Source: Moraxellaceae bacterium (GTDB taxonomy: Bacteria; Pseudomonadota; Gammaproteobacteria; Pseudomonadales; Moraxellaceae). From it: a stretch of 42,363 bases of DNA. The notes under the pieces are model-generated. The model was not told the DNA's origin and did not search any database. It saw nothing but the letters and a program-made list of their open reading frames with translations. The stretch is from assembly GCA_030684415.1 (NCBI GenBank), contig JAUXNL010000035.1, forward strand, positions 1 to 42,363, read 5' to 3'. The position numbers and the translations under genes are program-made. Position 1 is the first letter of the stretch, and each line of letters starts with the position of its first letter. Positions 29,150 through 38,429 of the stretch are shown here, in pieces.

Positions 29150-32113
29150 ATGAGCCACATTGACGAAACTGCCTATCCGCAGCTGAAGGCCGAGCCGACT
29201 GCTCAGGAATTGGAGTCAATTTACACCCCCTCGGCGGCCGAGAAGACCTTTGTCTTTGCGCAATATCAGCGGCAGCAGACTCGCACCTTCCTGCTGATCC
29301 AGCTCAAGCTCATGCAACGCTTGGGCTACGTGCCGGCTTTGGCCACGGTGCCTGCGGACATCCTGCAGCATATCTGCAAGAAGGCCCGCCTGCCCAAGCC
29401 CGGCAAAGAGGCCTTGACACACTATGAACGCACTGGCCACAAAACCCGCCACATGCAGTGCCTGCGTAATTACCTGAAGTTGTCCGTTGTCGATGCTGAC
29501 GCACGAATCTGGCTCACGCAGCGCGCCGAACTGGCGGCACAGACAAAACAGGAACTGCCAGACATTATTAATGTGTTGCTCGAAGAATTGATCCGGCATC
29601 GTTACGAATTACCGGGCTTCACCGTTTTGTCGCGGCTTGCCCGGCAGGCCCGCACGGCCGTCAATGAGCGGTTGTATCTGGCGGTGGAAAAGGGATTGTC
29701 TCCGGTCACGATGTCACGGCTGGATCAGTTGCTGACGGGCCAGCCCGGCCGCAGTGGCTGGGATCAGGTGAAACGTGAACCGAAGCGGCCAACGGCCCGC
29801 GAGGTAGCGAGCTTTCTGCAGCACATCCAGTGGCTGATGGGTCTGGCCGAAGGGTTGCCGGCATTAAAGGATGTGGCTGTCACCAAACGCCAGCAACTGG
29901 TCTTGGAGGCGCGAGCCCTCGATATTGCCGAGATGCGCGCTCTCAAGGCGCCCAAACGATACACGCTTGCTGTGTTGTTGGTGCAATCGCAGATGCAAAA
30001 AGCCATGGATGATGTGGCCGAGATGTTCATCAAAACCCTGCGCAACCTACATCATGTTGCTGAGACTCGGCTGCAGCAATATCACCTTGAGCATGCCGAG
30101 CAGGTAGACAAGCTGGTGGGTCAGTTCCGGGAAGTGCTGAACGCACTACAAGACGTAAATGCGCCGGCCGAGCGCTTGGCGCGGGTGGAACAGGTCGTGG
30201 GCGATCCCGAGCCCTGGATTGCTCAGTGCGATGAGCATATTGCTTTCGCCGGCAACAATTATTATCCCTTTTTGTTGCAGCCGTACCGCGTTAAACGGGC
30301 CTTGCTCTTCCAGTGCCTAGAGGTACTGAGTCTGAAATCATCTTCGCAGGATGACTCGCTGCTGCAGGCCTTGTGTTGGCTGCGCCCCTATCGGAACAGT
30401 CATCGCGAATATATTCCGCTCGCCGGCCCGGACGAACTACCGTTGCACTGGCTGCCGGAAAAGTGGCGACGCTTGGTGCTGGGCAAAGGCAAGCCGAACA
30501 CACCGCCGGGGATGATCCATCGAAAATACCTGGAGTTATGCCTGCTCTCGCAAATCATGCAGGAGCTAAAATCGGGTGACCTCTATGTCGAGCACAGCGA
30601 CCAGTATGACGATTATCGGGAGCATCTGGTCAGCTGGGAAGATTATCAGCAAGAGCTGACAGCCTACGGCGAGATGGTGGGGCTGCCGGTAGAGGCCGAG
30701 GCATTTGTTAGCACCTTGCGGCAGGAGTTAGTGAGCCTGGCACTGCAGGTCGATGAGCGTTTTCCCGATAACGAGCATGTGGATATTGGCGAGTCGGGTT
30801 TGGTGATCCGCCGTACCGAGCGGGCACAACCACCGGCGCAGTTGGAGGCTATCGACCAAGCCATCATTCGGACCATGAAGGAGGTCAGCATCCTCGATGT
30901 GCTGACCGAGACCGAGCAGTGGTTGGACCTCTATCGCCTGTTCGGGCCGTTGTCCGGCTTGGAGGCCAAGATAGACGATCCGCGCAAACGGTTTCTCACG
31001 ACATTGTTCTGCTACGGCTGCAATCTGGGGCCCAGTCAAACTGCACGCTCCGTGAAAAGCCTGAGTCGCAAGCAGGTGGCTTGGCTCAACCTGCGCCATG
31101 TCACCGAGGAGCGTCTGGACAAGGCCGTGGTTAAAGTCATCAATGCCTACAATCGTTTTGCTTTGCCGCGATACTGGGGCACCGGCAAACACGTCTCAGC
31201 CGACGGCACGAAATGGAATGTCTACGAGCAAAACTTGCTTTCCGAGTACCACATTCGCTATGGAGGATATGGCGGCATTGGCTATTACCATGTCTCTGAC
31301 AAATACATCGCCTTGTTCAGCCGCTTCATTCCCTGCGGCGCCCATGAAGCGATCTATATTCTGGACCCCTTGGTGGATAACGAGTCCGACATCCAGCCGG
31401 ATACCGTGCATGGCGACACTCAGGCGCAAAGCGCCCCGGTCTTCGGGCTGGCCCATCTTCTTGGCATTAAACTGATGCCCAGGATTCGCGGGATCAAGGA
31501 GCTGACCTTCTTTAAGCCGGAGAAGGAGACGGAATACCAACATATCAGCCGGCTATTCACCGGCACCGTGGACTGGGACCTGATTGCCCGGCACTTGCCC
31601 GACATGCTGCGGGTCGTCATCTCCATCAAGGCGGGGAAAATCACCCCCTCCATGATCCTGCGTCGGCTCGGCACCTACAGCCGCAAGAACAAGTTGTACT
31701 TCGCCTTCCGCGAACTGGGGAGGGTGGTACGGACGCTATTCCTGCTGAATTACATCAACGACGTCGAGCTGCGCCGCACCATCCATGCAGCCACCAACAA
31801 GAGTGAGGAATTCAATAACTTCGCCAAATGGCTGTTTTTTGGCGGGGACGGCATCATTGCGGAGAACGTGCGTCACGAGCAGCGCAAGGTCATCAAGTAC
31901 AATCATTTGGTGGCCAACATGGTCATTCTGCACAACGTACAGTCCATGTCCCGGGTTCTGAAGCAGTTGCAGCAGGAAGGCCATCCGATTGACGAGGACA
32001 TTCTCAAGGGCTTGTCACCGTACCGGAACATCCATATCAACCGGTTCGGCGATTACATGCTGGATCTGCAGCGCAAGGTCGACCCCATCGATTTTAAAAT
32101 AACGTTTCATTAG
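29150..32113 (+). CDS. tnpA: Tn3-family transposase, full length (module B)
   Basis: A 987-residue replicative transposase, a normal length for Tn3 TnpA. The start at 29150 (MSHIDETAYPQLKAEPTAQE) matches that of the truncated copy. The N-terminal half binds the terminal repeats. The catalytic domain is in the second half: Asp in HVSADGTKWNVYEQ, Asp in VHGDTQAQSAPVFG and Glu in NKSEEFNNFAKWLFF form the DDE triad. The protein ends HINRFGDYMLDLQRKVDPID plus a short tail. It appears functional. Its stop codon (TAG) is the start of the 55-bp transposon end shared with module A. Confidence 0.95.
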   Translation: MSHIDETAYPQLKAEPTAQELESIYTPSAAEKTFVFAQYQRQQTRTFLLIQLKLMQRLGYVPALATVPADILQHICKKARLPKPGKEALTHYERTGHKTRHMQCLRNYLKLSVVDADARIWLTQRAELAAQTKQELPDIINVLLEELIRHRYELPGFTVLSRLARQARTAVNERLYLAVEKGLSPVTMSRLDQLLTGQPGRSGWDQVKREPKRPTAREVASFLQHIQWLMGLAEGLPALKDVAVTKRQQLVLEARALDIAEMRALKAPKRYTLAVLLVQSQMQKAMDDVAEMFIKTLRNLHHVAETRLQQYHLEHAEQVDKLVGQFREVLNALQDVNAPAERLARVEQVVGDPEPWIAQCDEHIAFAGNNYYPFLLQPYRVKRALLFQCLEVLSLKSSSQDDSLLQALCWLRPYRNSHREYIPLAGPDELPLHWLPEKWRRLVLGKGKPNTPPGMIHRKYLELCLLSQIMQELKSGDLYVEHSDQYDDYREHLVSWEDYQQELTAYGEMVGLPVEAEAFVSTLRQELVSLALQVDERFPDNEHVDIGESGLVIRRTERAQPPAQLEAIDQAIIRTMKEVSILDVLTETEQWLDLYRLFGPLSGLEAKIDDPRKRFLTTLFCYGCNLGPSQTARSVKSLSRKQVAWLNLRHVTEERLDKAVVKVINAYNRFALPRYWGTGKHVSADGTKWNVYEQNLLSEYHIRYGGYGGIGYYHVSDKYIALFSRFIPCGAHEAIYILDPLVDNESDIQPDTVHGDTQAQSAPVFGLAHLLGIKLMPRIRGIKELTFFKPEKETEYQHISRLFTGTVDWDLIARHLPDMLRVVISIKAGKITPSMILRRLGTYSRKNKLYFAFRELGRVVRTLFLLNYINDVELRRTIHAATNKSEEFNNFAKWLFFGGDGIIAENVRHEQRKVIKYNHLVANMVILHNVQSMSRVLKQLQQEGHPIDEDILKGLSPYRNIHINRFGDYMLDLQRKVDPIDFKITFH

Positions 32114-32165
32114 GAATAACAATTGGTTAGATAATAATTTGGCGCATTTTTCCAGAATCCCGGCC
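32111..32165. repeat. Right terminal repeat of Tn3-type transposon B
   Basis: From the transposase stop to GGCC at 32165 the sequence aligns with 16278-16289 plus 17473-17514 (transposon A after removing the IS110 element): TAG..ATAACA....GTTAGATA and GAATCCCGGCC are shared. Beyond it the two copies are unrelated, so this is the element's end. It starts GGCCGGGATTCTGGAAAAAT from outside, not the GGGG common in the Tn3 family. A matching left end was not found. Confidence 0.68.
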
Positions 32166-32648
32166 AACCCTCATTTCCCGGAAACCTGGCAAGAGGTCGT
32201 GCAATTCGATGACAGCGGCGAGAAGCATGTCGCTGATGTCCGCACCGCCAACGGCATGGTGATCGAGTTCCAGCATTCCGCGATCACCACCGCCGAGGCG
32301 CGCTCCCGCGAGCGCTTCTACAAGAAGATGATGTGGATCGTGGACCTGCACCGGAATCCCAACGAGTTCTACATGTTCAAGATGGGGCTGGAATTTGCCC
32401 TCTCCGGCATGCGGGACGGGGTGGTGGGCATGCCTTGGTACGGCCGCAGCAAGCTCCTGCACAACTGGTCATGGGCGTCCGTGCCCGTCCTCTTTGACCT
32501 GCGCATGGGTGACGACCTCTGGCTGTTCAAGGGCTTCGAGAAGGGGGAAACCATCGAGCACGTTGACCGCTACCTCGTGAAGCACATCTCCAAGCGCGCC
32601 CTCATCGAAAAAAACGGCGGCACCTATGCTGAAAGACAAGCTGATTGA
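32139..32648 (+). CDS. CoiA-like nuclease-domain protein, 5' end cut by transposon
   Basis: The reading frame (TTG start) gives 169 residues. From about residue 10 it matches the middle and C-terminal parts of CoiA-family competence proteins: HFPETWQEVVQFDDSGEKHV, then ADVRTANGMVIEFQHSAI with the D...E-x-Q nuclease core, and RERFYKKMMWIVDL. The zinc-finger-like N-terminal part of the family is missing. The first 9 residues are encoded by the transposon end, so the gene was broken by insertion at about 32165. The product may still be made but is probably not functional. The downstream gene overlaps its end. Confidence 0.7.
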   Translation: MAHFSRIPANPHFPETWQEVVQFDDSGEKHVADVRTANGMVIEFQHSAITTAEARSRERFYKKMMWIVDLHRNPNEFYMFKMGLEFALSGMRDGVVGMPWYGRSKLLHNWSWASVPVLFDLRMGDDLWLFKGFEKGETIEHVDRYLVKHISKRALIEKNGGTYAERQAD

Positions 32649-32928
32649 CACCATCGAGCCGCAAATCTACGGCCTTGCCGTGCGCTACCTGGCAGGGGAA
32701 ACCCTGCGTGCGCTGCAGCCGGAGTCCGGGCTGTCCTTTGCCCTCATGCACAAGAAAATGCTGCTGCTGTGTCGCCTCATCGGGCACCGCGAAGGCCTCA
32801 CGTTCGACTCCTTCCACGCCATGAAGCCGTGGAAGCTGAAGCTGATGCGCCTGATCGAGCGGGAGCACCAGGTCAGGTTTGCGCCGACGGACGCCGACGC
32901 TGCACCGCAACTTTCACCGGCCGGATGA
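32626..32928 (+). CDS. Hypothetical protein, 100 residues
   Basis: It overlaps the end of the CoiA-like gene by 23 bp and probably belongs to the same operon. The predicted protein is mostly helical (LKDKLIDTIEPQIYGLAVRY, then LSFALMHKKMLLLCRLIGHR) with a basic C-terminal half (KPWKLKLMRLIEREHQVRF). There is no signal peptide or membrane helix. I do not recognise the family. Being paired with a CoiA-like nuclease, it could be part of a DNA-processing pair, but nothing in the sequence proves this. Confidence 0.5.
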   Translation: MLKDKLIDTIEPQIYGLAVRYLAGETLRALQPESGLSFALMHKKMLLLCRLIGHREGLTFDSFHAMKPWKLKLMRLIEREHQVRFAPTDADAAPQLSPAG

Positions 32929-32946
32929 CGGCCCAAGGACCCGACC

Positions 32947-33303
32947 ATGTGCGGACGCTACAATGTCAGTGACCGGCCAGAGACGCAACAGCTGCTGACA
33001 GCTCTTCGGGTGGAGGGAAGGGCGGTCCCGCGACGCAACATCGCGCCCGGCGCCCATGGACAGTTCGTCATCGAGCGGGACGGGCAGCGCGAGCTCCTGG
33101 ACGGCCTCTGGTCGCTGCGTGTTCCTTCGCGGACGACACCGGCGCGCATCGTCAGCTGCCACCACCATTCGGCGCGGGTGCTGAACAGCAATCCCCAGGC
33201 GGCCGGCGAGAACATTGCCGTGTTCCGCTATGTAAGAGATCGTTGCGCTCGATTGAGCGGCGCTCACCAGCAGGACTGCAGAAGAGCAAGGACACCTACA
33301 TGA
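32947..33303 (+). pseudogene. SRAP-family (YedK/HMCES-like) gene fragment
   Basis: It begins MCGRYNVSDRPETQQLLTAL, the hallmark N-terminus of SOS-response-associated peptidase proteins, with catalytic Cys2 that crosslinks to abasic sites in single-stranded DNA. The next conserved blocks follow (RRNIAPGAHGQFVIERDGQR and DGLWSL). After about residue 57 homology stops; the frame continues with unrelated residues and ends at 118, about half the family length. The catalytic Glu and His regions are missing, so this is a truncated gene. The break lies at about 33117. Confidence 0.68.
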
Positions 33304-33620
33304 AAAAATCCCATTTGGCGGCGACCGCGGCCGTCCTCGCCACCGTCCTTCTCGGGGCGGGCGGCTATCTTCTCCTGAACGACGAGAGCGCAGCGCTACG
33401 CGCGGCCAAGAAGCAATACGGTTGGGGCGGCGCCGAGTTCGATTTTGTGGCTATCGTCCGGGACCGCGAGACCTCCCTCTGCGACAAAACCGCCGACATC
33501 GGCGCTACCAGCAAGCTGACGGGCGTGTCCCGCAACGTCGAGTTTTGCCACTACAAGCGTGAGCTAGGCTGGACCTCGAGCCCGGCACAGGCCGCAATCG
33601 ACATGAAGCGCTTCAGTTGA
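33300..33620 (+). CDS. Hypothetical exported or anchored small protein
   Basis: A 106-residue protein from the ATG at 33300 (MKKSHLAATAAVLATVLLGA). It has a signal peptide or membrane anchor (about 5-26), then a soluble part with two Cys (SLCDKT and EFCHYK) that could form a disulfide in the periplasm. I do not recognise the family. It starts within the tail of the broken SRAP reading frame, so its original upstream region may have been changed by rearrangement. Confidence 0.5.
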   Translation: MKKSHLAATAAVLATVLLGAGGYLLLNDESAALRAAKKQYGWGGAEFDFVAIVRDRETSLCDKTADIGATSKLTGVSRNVEFCHYKRELGWTSSPAQAAIDMKRFS

Positions 33621-33714
33621 TGCTGCTGTGCAGCTGCAGCGTCAGGCAGATGACTATGGCATCGACGCCAAATAACGCGAGCAATAGCCACGACAAGCTA
33701 TAAAAATGACGGCG

Positions 33715-34214
33715 CATCTGACATTTGAGTGGGTTGCCGGGTAGAGCTCAAGCCCGCCGCGGTGAAACAGGATGTCTGACTTGAAGTTGTCAATGTTACG
33801 ACAGCCGCGCGATTTGCAGATCAGTTTCTAAATCCTCGCATTGACACTTTCCGATTTCGCATTCGTGATCGGGTGCTTGTAGTAGTTCAGCAAACCCCTG
33901 AGATGACGCTTCACGGTTTTGGCGGCCGCGATGACGGCGGCCAAAATATTATGCGTGGCCCAATAGTATCAGCGATCAAAGAACTTGCGCGCCCACGCCT
34001 CACTGCGATAGCTCCACATATCCTTCAGCTGCTCTGTGATGTCCCAAGCCCGTAACGTCTTCAGGTTCATGCCCTTCAGGTCATTGAATGCCAAGCGCTG
34101 TTCGCTTCCTTTGTTCTCGACATTGCGGAACCACAGGTATTTCGAGCCCTTCAGGCGCGCGTTGCCATCTGTTGCCTCGTAGATAAACCGGGGCAGATGC
34201 TCCGATACACGCCC
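33715..34214 (-). pseudogene. Decayed ISL3-family transposase remnant
   Basis: The minus-strand translation gives the C-terminal half of an ISL3-family transposase: LKGSKYLWFRNVENK, TLRAWDITEQLKDMWSYRSE, WARKFFDR, HPITNAKSESVNARI and FHRGGLELYPATH. Two nonsense codons interrupt it, at the Trp after FFDR (TGA, about 33969) and at the Gln after NARI (TAG, about 33830). The N-terminal half is missing; the fragment abuts the end of the RND permease gene. Bases 33621-33714 contain nothing I can assign. Confidence 0.75.
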
Positions 34215-37200
34215 TTAATCCTCACGCCTCACCTTGAACCAGGCGGCGTACATGGCGGGCAGACTGAGCAGGGTGAGCGCCGTGGCCACGATCAGCCCGC
34301 CCATGATGGCCACTGCCATCGGCCCCCAGAAGGCGCTGCGCATCAGCGGGATCATGGCTAGCACCGCGGCGGCCGCGGTCAGCATGATGGGACGGAAGCG
34401 ACGCACGGCGGCATCCACAATGGCGGTCCAGCGATCCACCCCGGCGGCAATGTCCTGCTCGATCTGGTCGATCAGGATCACTGAGTTGCGGATGATCATG
34501 CCGTTCAGCGCGATGATGCCGAGCGTGGCCACGAAGCCCATGGGCTTGTTGAGCAGCAGCAGGGTGAGCGAGGCGCCGACGATGCCGAGCGGGCCGGTCA
34601 AAAAGACCAGCAGGCTGCGCGCGAAGCTGCGCAGCTGCAGCATCAGCAGCGTGAAGATGATGAAGAGCATGAGCGGCACCTTGGCGGCTATCGAATTCGT
34701 GCCGCGCTTGGATTCCGCCACCGTGCCGGCGATCTCGATCCGGAAGCCAGCCGGCAGCTTTGCCCGCAGCGCCTGCAGCTGCTCATCCAGGCGCAATGCC
34801 ACTGTCGCACCCTGTATGCCCTCGCGCACATCTCCCTGCACGGTGATGGCGTAGTTGCCGTTGTAGCGCCAGAGGATGCCGGGCTCCCAGTCGAACCGGG
34901 CATGGCTGACCTGCGCCGAGGCGATGGAGGTGCCGCTGGCGGTCGGCATATAGGCACTGGCAAAGGCGGTGATGGTGTTGCGCTCGGCTTCGGGCTGGCG
35001 CAGCACGATGGGAAGCTGGCGGTTGTCTTCGCGGTAGAGCCCGATCGGCAGGCCCGCCAGGATGGTTTCGCTGGCCCGGGCCACGCCTGCGTTGTCGACC
35101 CCAAGCGCCCGCGCGCGCGCCTGGTCGATGTCGAGGCTCAGGACCTTGATCTCCTCGTTCCAGTTGTCGTTGATGCCGCGCATGTCGGCGTCCAGGCGCA
35201 GCACGCCCTTCACGTTCTCGGCGATGGCGCGTACCTGCGCGGGGTCCGGGCCAACCACGCGAAACATCACCGGGTAGGGTACAGGCGGTCCATTGGGCAG
35301 CAGCTGGACGCGTGTGCGGACTTCCGGGAACTCCTGCGCCAGCAGGCGCGGCAGCTCGCGGCGGATGCGCTCGCGGTCCTCGTGCGAGGCCGGCAGCACA
35401 ATGAGCTGGGAGACGTTGTCCTGCGGGAAGATTACTTCCAGGGGCAGGTAGAAATGCGGCACGCCAGAGCCGATAAATGACGACACCGATGTCACGCCTT
35501 TGATGTCGTTCAGCCGCTTTTCGACGCGAGTGGCCAGGTTCTCGCTGGCGGCAAACGATGAGCCTTCCGGTAACCAGAGGTCGACGAGGATCTCGGGACG
35601 GCTGGAATCGGGGAAGAACTGCTTCTCCACCGCCTGCATGCCGGCGATGCCCAGCACCAGCGCGCCGACGGTGGCGCCGATAGTGAGCCAGCGGTGTTGC
35701 ACGCAGTAGTCCACGGTGCGCCGCACGCTGCGGTAGAAGGGGGTGTCGAACACTTCGCCGTGGCAATGCGGCTGATCGCGCAGCAGCTTGTAGCCGAGAT
35801 AGGGCACGAAGTAGATCGACACGAACCAGGAGATCAGCAGCGCCGCCGTGGTCACCGCGAAGATGGCGAAGGTGTATTCACCCACCGCGGAGTTGGCGAG
35901 GCCGATGGGCAGGAAGCCCGCTGCCGTGATCAGGGTGCCGGTCAGCATGGGCATGGCGGTGGCGCTGAAGGCATAGGTGCTGGCGCGCAGGCGGTCCAGG
36001 CCTTCCTCCATTTTACGCACCGTCATCTCGATGATGATGATGGCGTCGTCCACCAGCAGGCCGAGCGCGATGATGAGCGAGCCCAGTGAGATCTTGTGCA
36101 GGTCGATGCCGGCCCAGTTCATCACCAGGAAGGTGGCGGCGAGCACGGTGGGAATGGAGAGCGCCACCACGAGGCCGGGGCGGGTATCGATGCGCCAGGG
36201 GTTCTTGTGCAGGCCGAGCGCGAGAAAACTCACCCCCAGCACGATGATGAGCGCCTCGGCCAGCACGCGCAGGAATTCGTGTACGGACAGCGCCACTGCC
36301 GCCGGCTGGTCCTGCATCTGCTCGAGTTCGATACCAACCGGCAGGTGCTGACGCAGTTCGGCGGTGGCAACATTCAGGCTTTCGCCCAGCTTGATGATGT
36401 CGCCGCCCTTGGCCATGGAGATGGCCAGTGCGGTGACCTCGCGACCGTTGTGCCGTACTTTCGGCGCGGGTGGGTCTTCGTAGCCGCGCACGATGGTGCC
36501 GAGGTCGCCGAGGCGAAAGGTACGGCCGTTGAAGCGCAGTGGCAGCGCGCGCAATGCCTCGACGCTGTCGAACTGGCCCCCGATGCGCACCTGCAGCGTG
36601 TCGCTGGGGGTGTGCAGCTCGCCGGCGAACGCCACGGCGTTCTGTGCGTTCAGGGCGGCAACCATCTCGGGCAGGCCGATGCCGAGCCGTGCGAGCTTGC
36701 GCTGCGAAATCTCGACATGGATTTGCTCCTGCTGGAGGCCGAGCAGCTCAACCTTGGCCACAGTGGGCACTTGCAGCAGCCGCTGACGTATCAGATCGGC
36801 GTGATCGCGCAATTCGGCGGACGAGAAACCGTCACCGGAGAGGGCATAGATGACGCCATATACATCGCCGAATTCATCGTTGAACACCGGCCCCTGCACG
36901 CCTGCCGGCAGGTGCTGGCGCATGTCGCCGATTTTCTTGCGCACCGTATACCAGATTTGAGGAACGTCCCTGGCCTGGGTGGAGTCCGTGAGTTCTATCA
37001 GGAAGGTGGTCTCGCCGGGCTTGGAATAGTTGCGGATCCTTTCCATGCTCGGCATTTCCTGCAGCGTCTTCTCGATGGGGTCGGCGACCTGCTGGGCCAT
37101 CTGCGTGGCGGTGGCGCCGGGCCAGAAGGCGCGGATCACCATGATGCGGTAGGTGAAGGGGGGATCTTCGTCCTGGCCGAGCTGGAAGTAGGCGGCGCTG

Positions 37201-37334
37201 CCGGCGATAAGCAGCACGATGAGCAGGTAGAGGGTGATCGCCGGGTTCTGGATGGCGATGCGCGAGAGGTTGAAGCGCTCGGCGGTCCGGCCGGCAGCGG
37301 CGTTGTTGTGGTCAGGGTGGTGGTTGGTCGTCAT
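34215..37334 (-). CDS. RND-family efflux permease (HAE1-like)
   Basis: A 1039-residue inner-membrane proton antiporter of the AcrB/HAE1 type. TM1 is at about 31-49 (AITLYLLIVLLIAGSAAYF), followed by QDEDPPFTYRIMVIRAFWPG and the periplasmic pore domain. The TM4 proton relay is GLLVDDAIIIIEMTVRKMEE with the Asp-Asp pair. The last block (LGIIALNGMIIRNSVILIDQ, RFRPIMLTAAAAVLAMIPLM) is typical. It lacks the metal-pump signatures seen in CusA and CzcA, so it probably exports organic compounds such as drugs or solvents. The adaptor gene ends 15 bp upstream. No outer-membrane factor is adjacent. Confidence 0.9.
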   Translation of the reverse strand: MTTNHHPDHNNAAAGRTAERFNLSRIAIQNPAITLYLLIVLLIAGSAAYFQLGQDEDPPFTYRIMVIRAFWPGATATQMAQQVADPIEKTLQEMPSMERIRNYSKPGETTFLIELTDSTQARDVPQIWYTVRKKIGDMRQHLPAGVQGPVFNDEFGDVYGVIYALSGDGFSSAELRDHADLIRQRLLQVPTVAKVELLGLQQEQIHVEISQRKLARLGIGLPEMVAALNAQNAVAFAGELHTPSDTLQVRIGGQFDSVEALRALPLRFNGRTFRLGDLGTIVRGYEDPPAPKVRHNGREVTALAISMAKGGDIIKLGESLNVATAELRQHLPVGIELEQMQDQPAAVALSVHEFLRVLAEALIIVLGVSFLALGLHKNPWRIDTRPGLVVALSIPTVLAATFLVMNWAGIDLHKISLGSLIIALGLLVDDAIIIIEMTVRKMEEGLDRLRASTYAFSATAMPMLTGTLITAAGFLPIGLANSAVGEYTFAIFAVTTAALLISWFVSIYFVPYLGYKLLRDQPHCHGEVFDTPFYRSVRRTVDYCVQHRWLTIGATVGALVLGIAGMQAVEKQFFPDSSRPEILVDLWLPEGSSFAASENLATRVEKRLNDIKGVTSVSSFIGSGVPHFYLPLEVIFPQDNVSQLIVLPASHEDRERIRRELPRLLAQEFPEVRTRVQLLPNGPPVPYPVMFRVVGPDPAQVRAIAENVKGVLRLDADMRGINDNWNEEIKVLSLDIDQARARALGVDNAGVARASETILAGLPIGLYREDNRQLPIVLRQPEAERNTITAFASAYMPTASGTSIASAQVSHARFDWEPGILWRYNGNYAITVQGDVREGIQGATVALRLDEQLQALRAKLPAGFRIEIAGTVAESKRGTNSIAAKVPLMLFIIFTLLMLQLRSFARSLLVFLTGPLGIVGASLTLLLLNKPMGFVATLGIIALNGMIIRNSVILIDQIEQDIAAGVDRWTAIVDAAVRRFRPIMLTAAAAVLAMIPLMRSAFWGPMAVAIMGGLIVATALTLLSLPAMYAAWFKVRRED

Positions 37335-37349
37335 GTCGGATTCCCGTGC

Positions 37350-38429
37350 TCAGCGCTTGGGCGGTGTGAACGGGACGACCTTCTGGCCCTCCGCGAGCAT
37401 ATGCACGCCGGCCGTCACGACCTGCTCGCCGAAGGCGAGGCCCGCCACGATCATGTCGTTGCCGTCGGCGCCGACGATCTGCACCGCCCGCTGTTTCACG
37501 GTGGAGGAAGGCGCGTCGTAGACCCATACCAGTGATTGTCGGTTCTTGCCAAACACCGCTGACACGGGCAGGCGCACGCCACCGCCTTTCGGCGCGGGCA
37601 ACGTCAGGTACAGCGTGGCGGACTGGCCGAGGGCGAGGGCATCGGCCGGCGCCTTCACGGTGTAGCGGGCGCGGAAGGTGCGGGTGACCGGGTCGGCGGC
37701 GGCGGCGAGCTCGCGCAGCGTGGCTGGCAGTCTCATGTCAGGGCGCGCCCACAGCGACACTTCGGCCCTTGCTGCCCGGGCCAGCATCGTACGATTCTCG
37801 GGGAATTCCACTTCGATTTCGCGCGGGCCGTCCTGCGCGAGCCGGATCACCTGCTGGCCGGCCCCGACGACTTCGCCGACATCCGCCAGCACCGCCACCA
37901 CGATGCCGTCGCTGTCGGCGCGTAGCACGGTATCGGCGAGGCGGTTCTTTTGTAGCGAGAGGCCACTTTCTGCCTGTTGCATTTGTGCTTCCGCTGCAGA
38001 GAGTTCAACGCGCTTGCGCTCCAGGTCCGTGGCGGAAACGAAACCTTTTTTAGCGAGTTCTTGATAACGCGAATAGTCGGCGCGCGCGTTCTCCATCCGC
38101 GCGGTGGCAGCGGTGAGCGCCGAGTCGGCGGACTGGTCGGAGAGATGGAAGTCGCGTGCGTCAAGGCGAGCGAGCTCCTCGCCACGGCGCACGCGCTGAC
38201 CGCTTTCCACACGCCGTGAGATGAGCTTTCCGCCGACTCGAAAACCCAGGCCAGACTCCACGCGCGCCTTCACATCCCCGGCGAGTTCTGCCACGTTAAC
38301 GCCCTGGGTTTCACCTGCCGTCATCAGCTTGACCGGGCGAGGGGGCGAAAGAGGGGGATCTTCGCGACAGGCACAAAGGGCCATGGCAGCAGCAACGATG
38401 AGCAGGGAGGGGGAAATTGTTCTTTTCAT
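37350..38429 (-). CDS. RND periplasmic adaptor lipoprotein
   Basis: A 359-residue membrane-fusion protein. The ATG at 38429 gives a clean lipoprotein signal (SLLIVAAAMALCAC, Cys about 19); an in-frame ATG at 38450 is possible. The lipoyl-like halves are GLGFRVGGKLISRRVESGQR and LRADSDGIVVAVLADVGEVV, separated by a coiled-coil hairpin (about 95-155). It pairs with the permease 15 bp downstream. Family members link the permease to an outer-membrane channel, often TolC encoded elsewhere. Its upstream gap of 400 bp suggests its own promoter. Confidence 0.88.
   Translation of the reverse strand: MKRTISPSLLIVAAAMALCACREDPPLSPPRPVKLMTAGETQGVNVAELAGDVKARVESGLGFRVGGKLISRRVESGQRVRRGEELARLDARDFHLSDQSADSALTAATARMENARADYSRYQELAKKGFVSATDLERKRVELSAAEAQMQQAESGLSLQKNRLADTVLRADSDGIVVAVLADVGEVVGAGQQVIRLAQDGPREIEVEFPENRTMLARAARAEVSLWARPDMRLPATLRELAAAADPVTRTFRARYTVKAPADALALGQSATLYLTLPAPKGGGVRLPVSAVFGKNRQSLVWVYDAPSSTVKQRAVQIVGADGNDMIVAGLAFGEQVVTAGVHMLAEGQKVVPFTPPKR

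Noticed and set aside
36096-37535. Long plus-strand frame of 479 codons opposite the RND permease
   Set aside because: It is antisense to a clear RND permease, has low-complexity His/Gly/Gln-rich translation and no family resemblance; typical of high-GC antisense frames.
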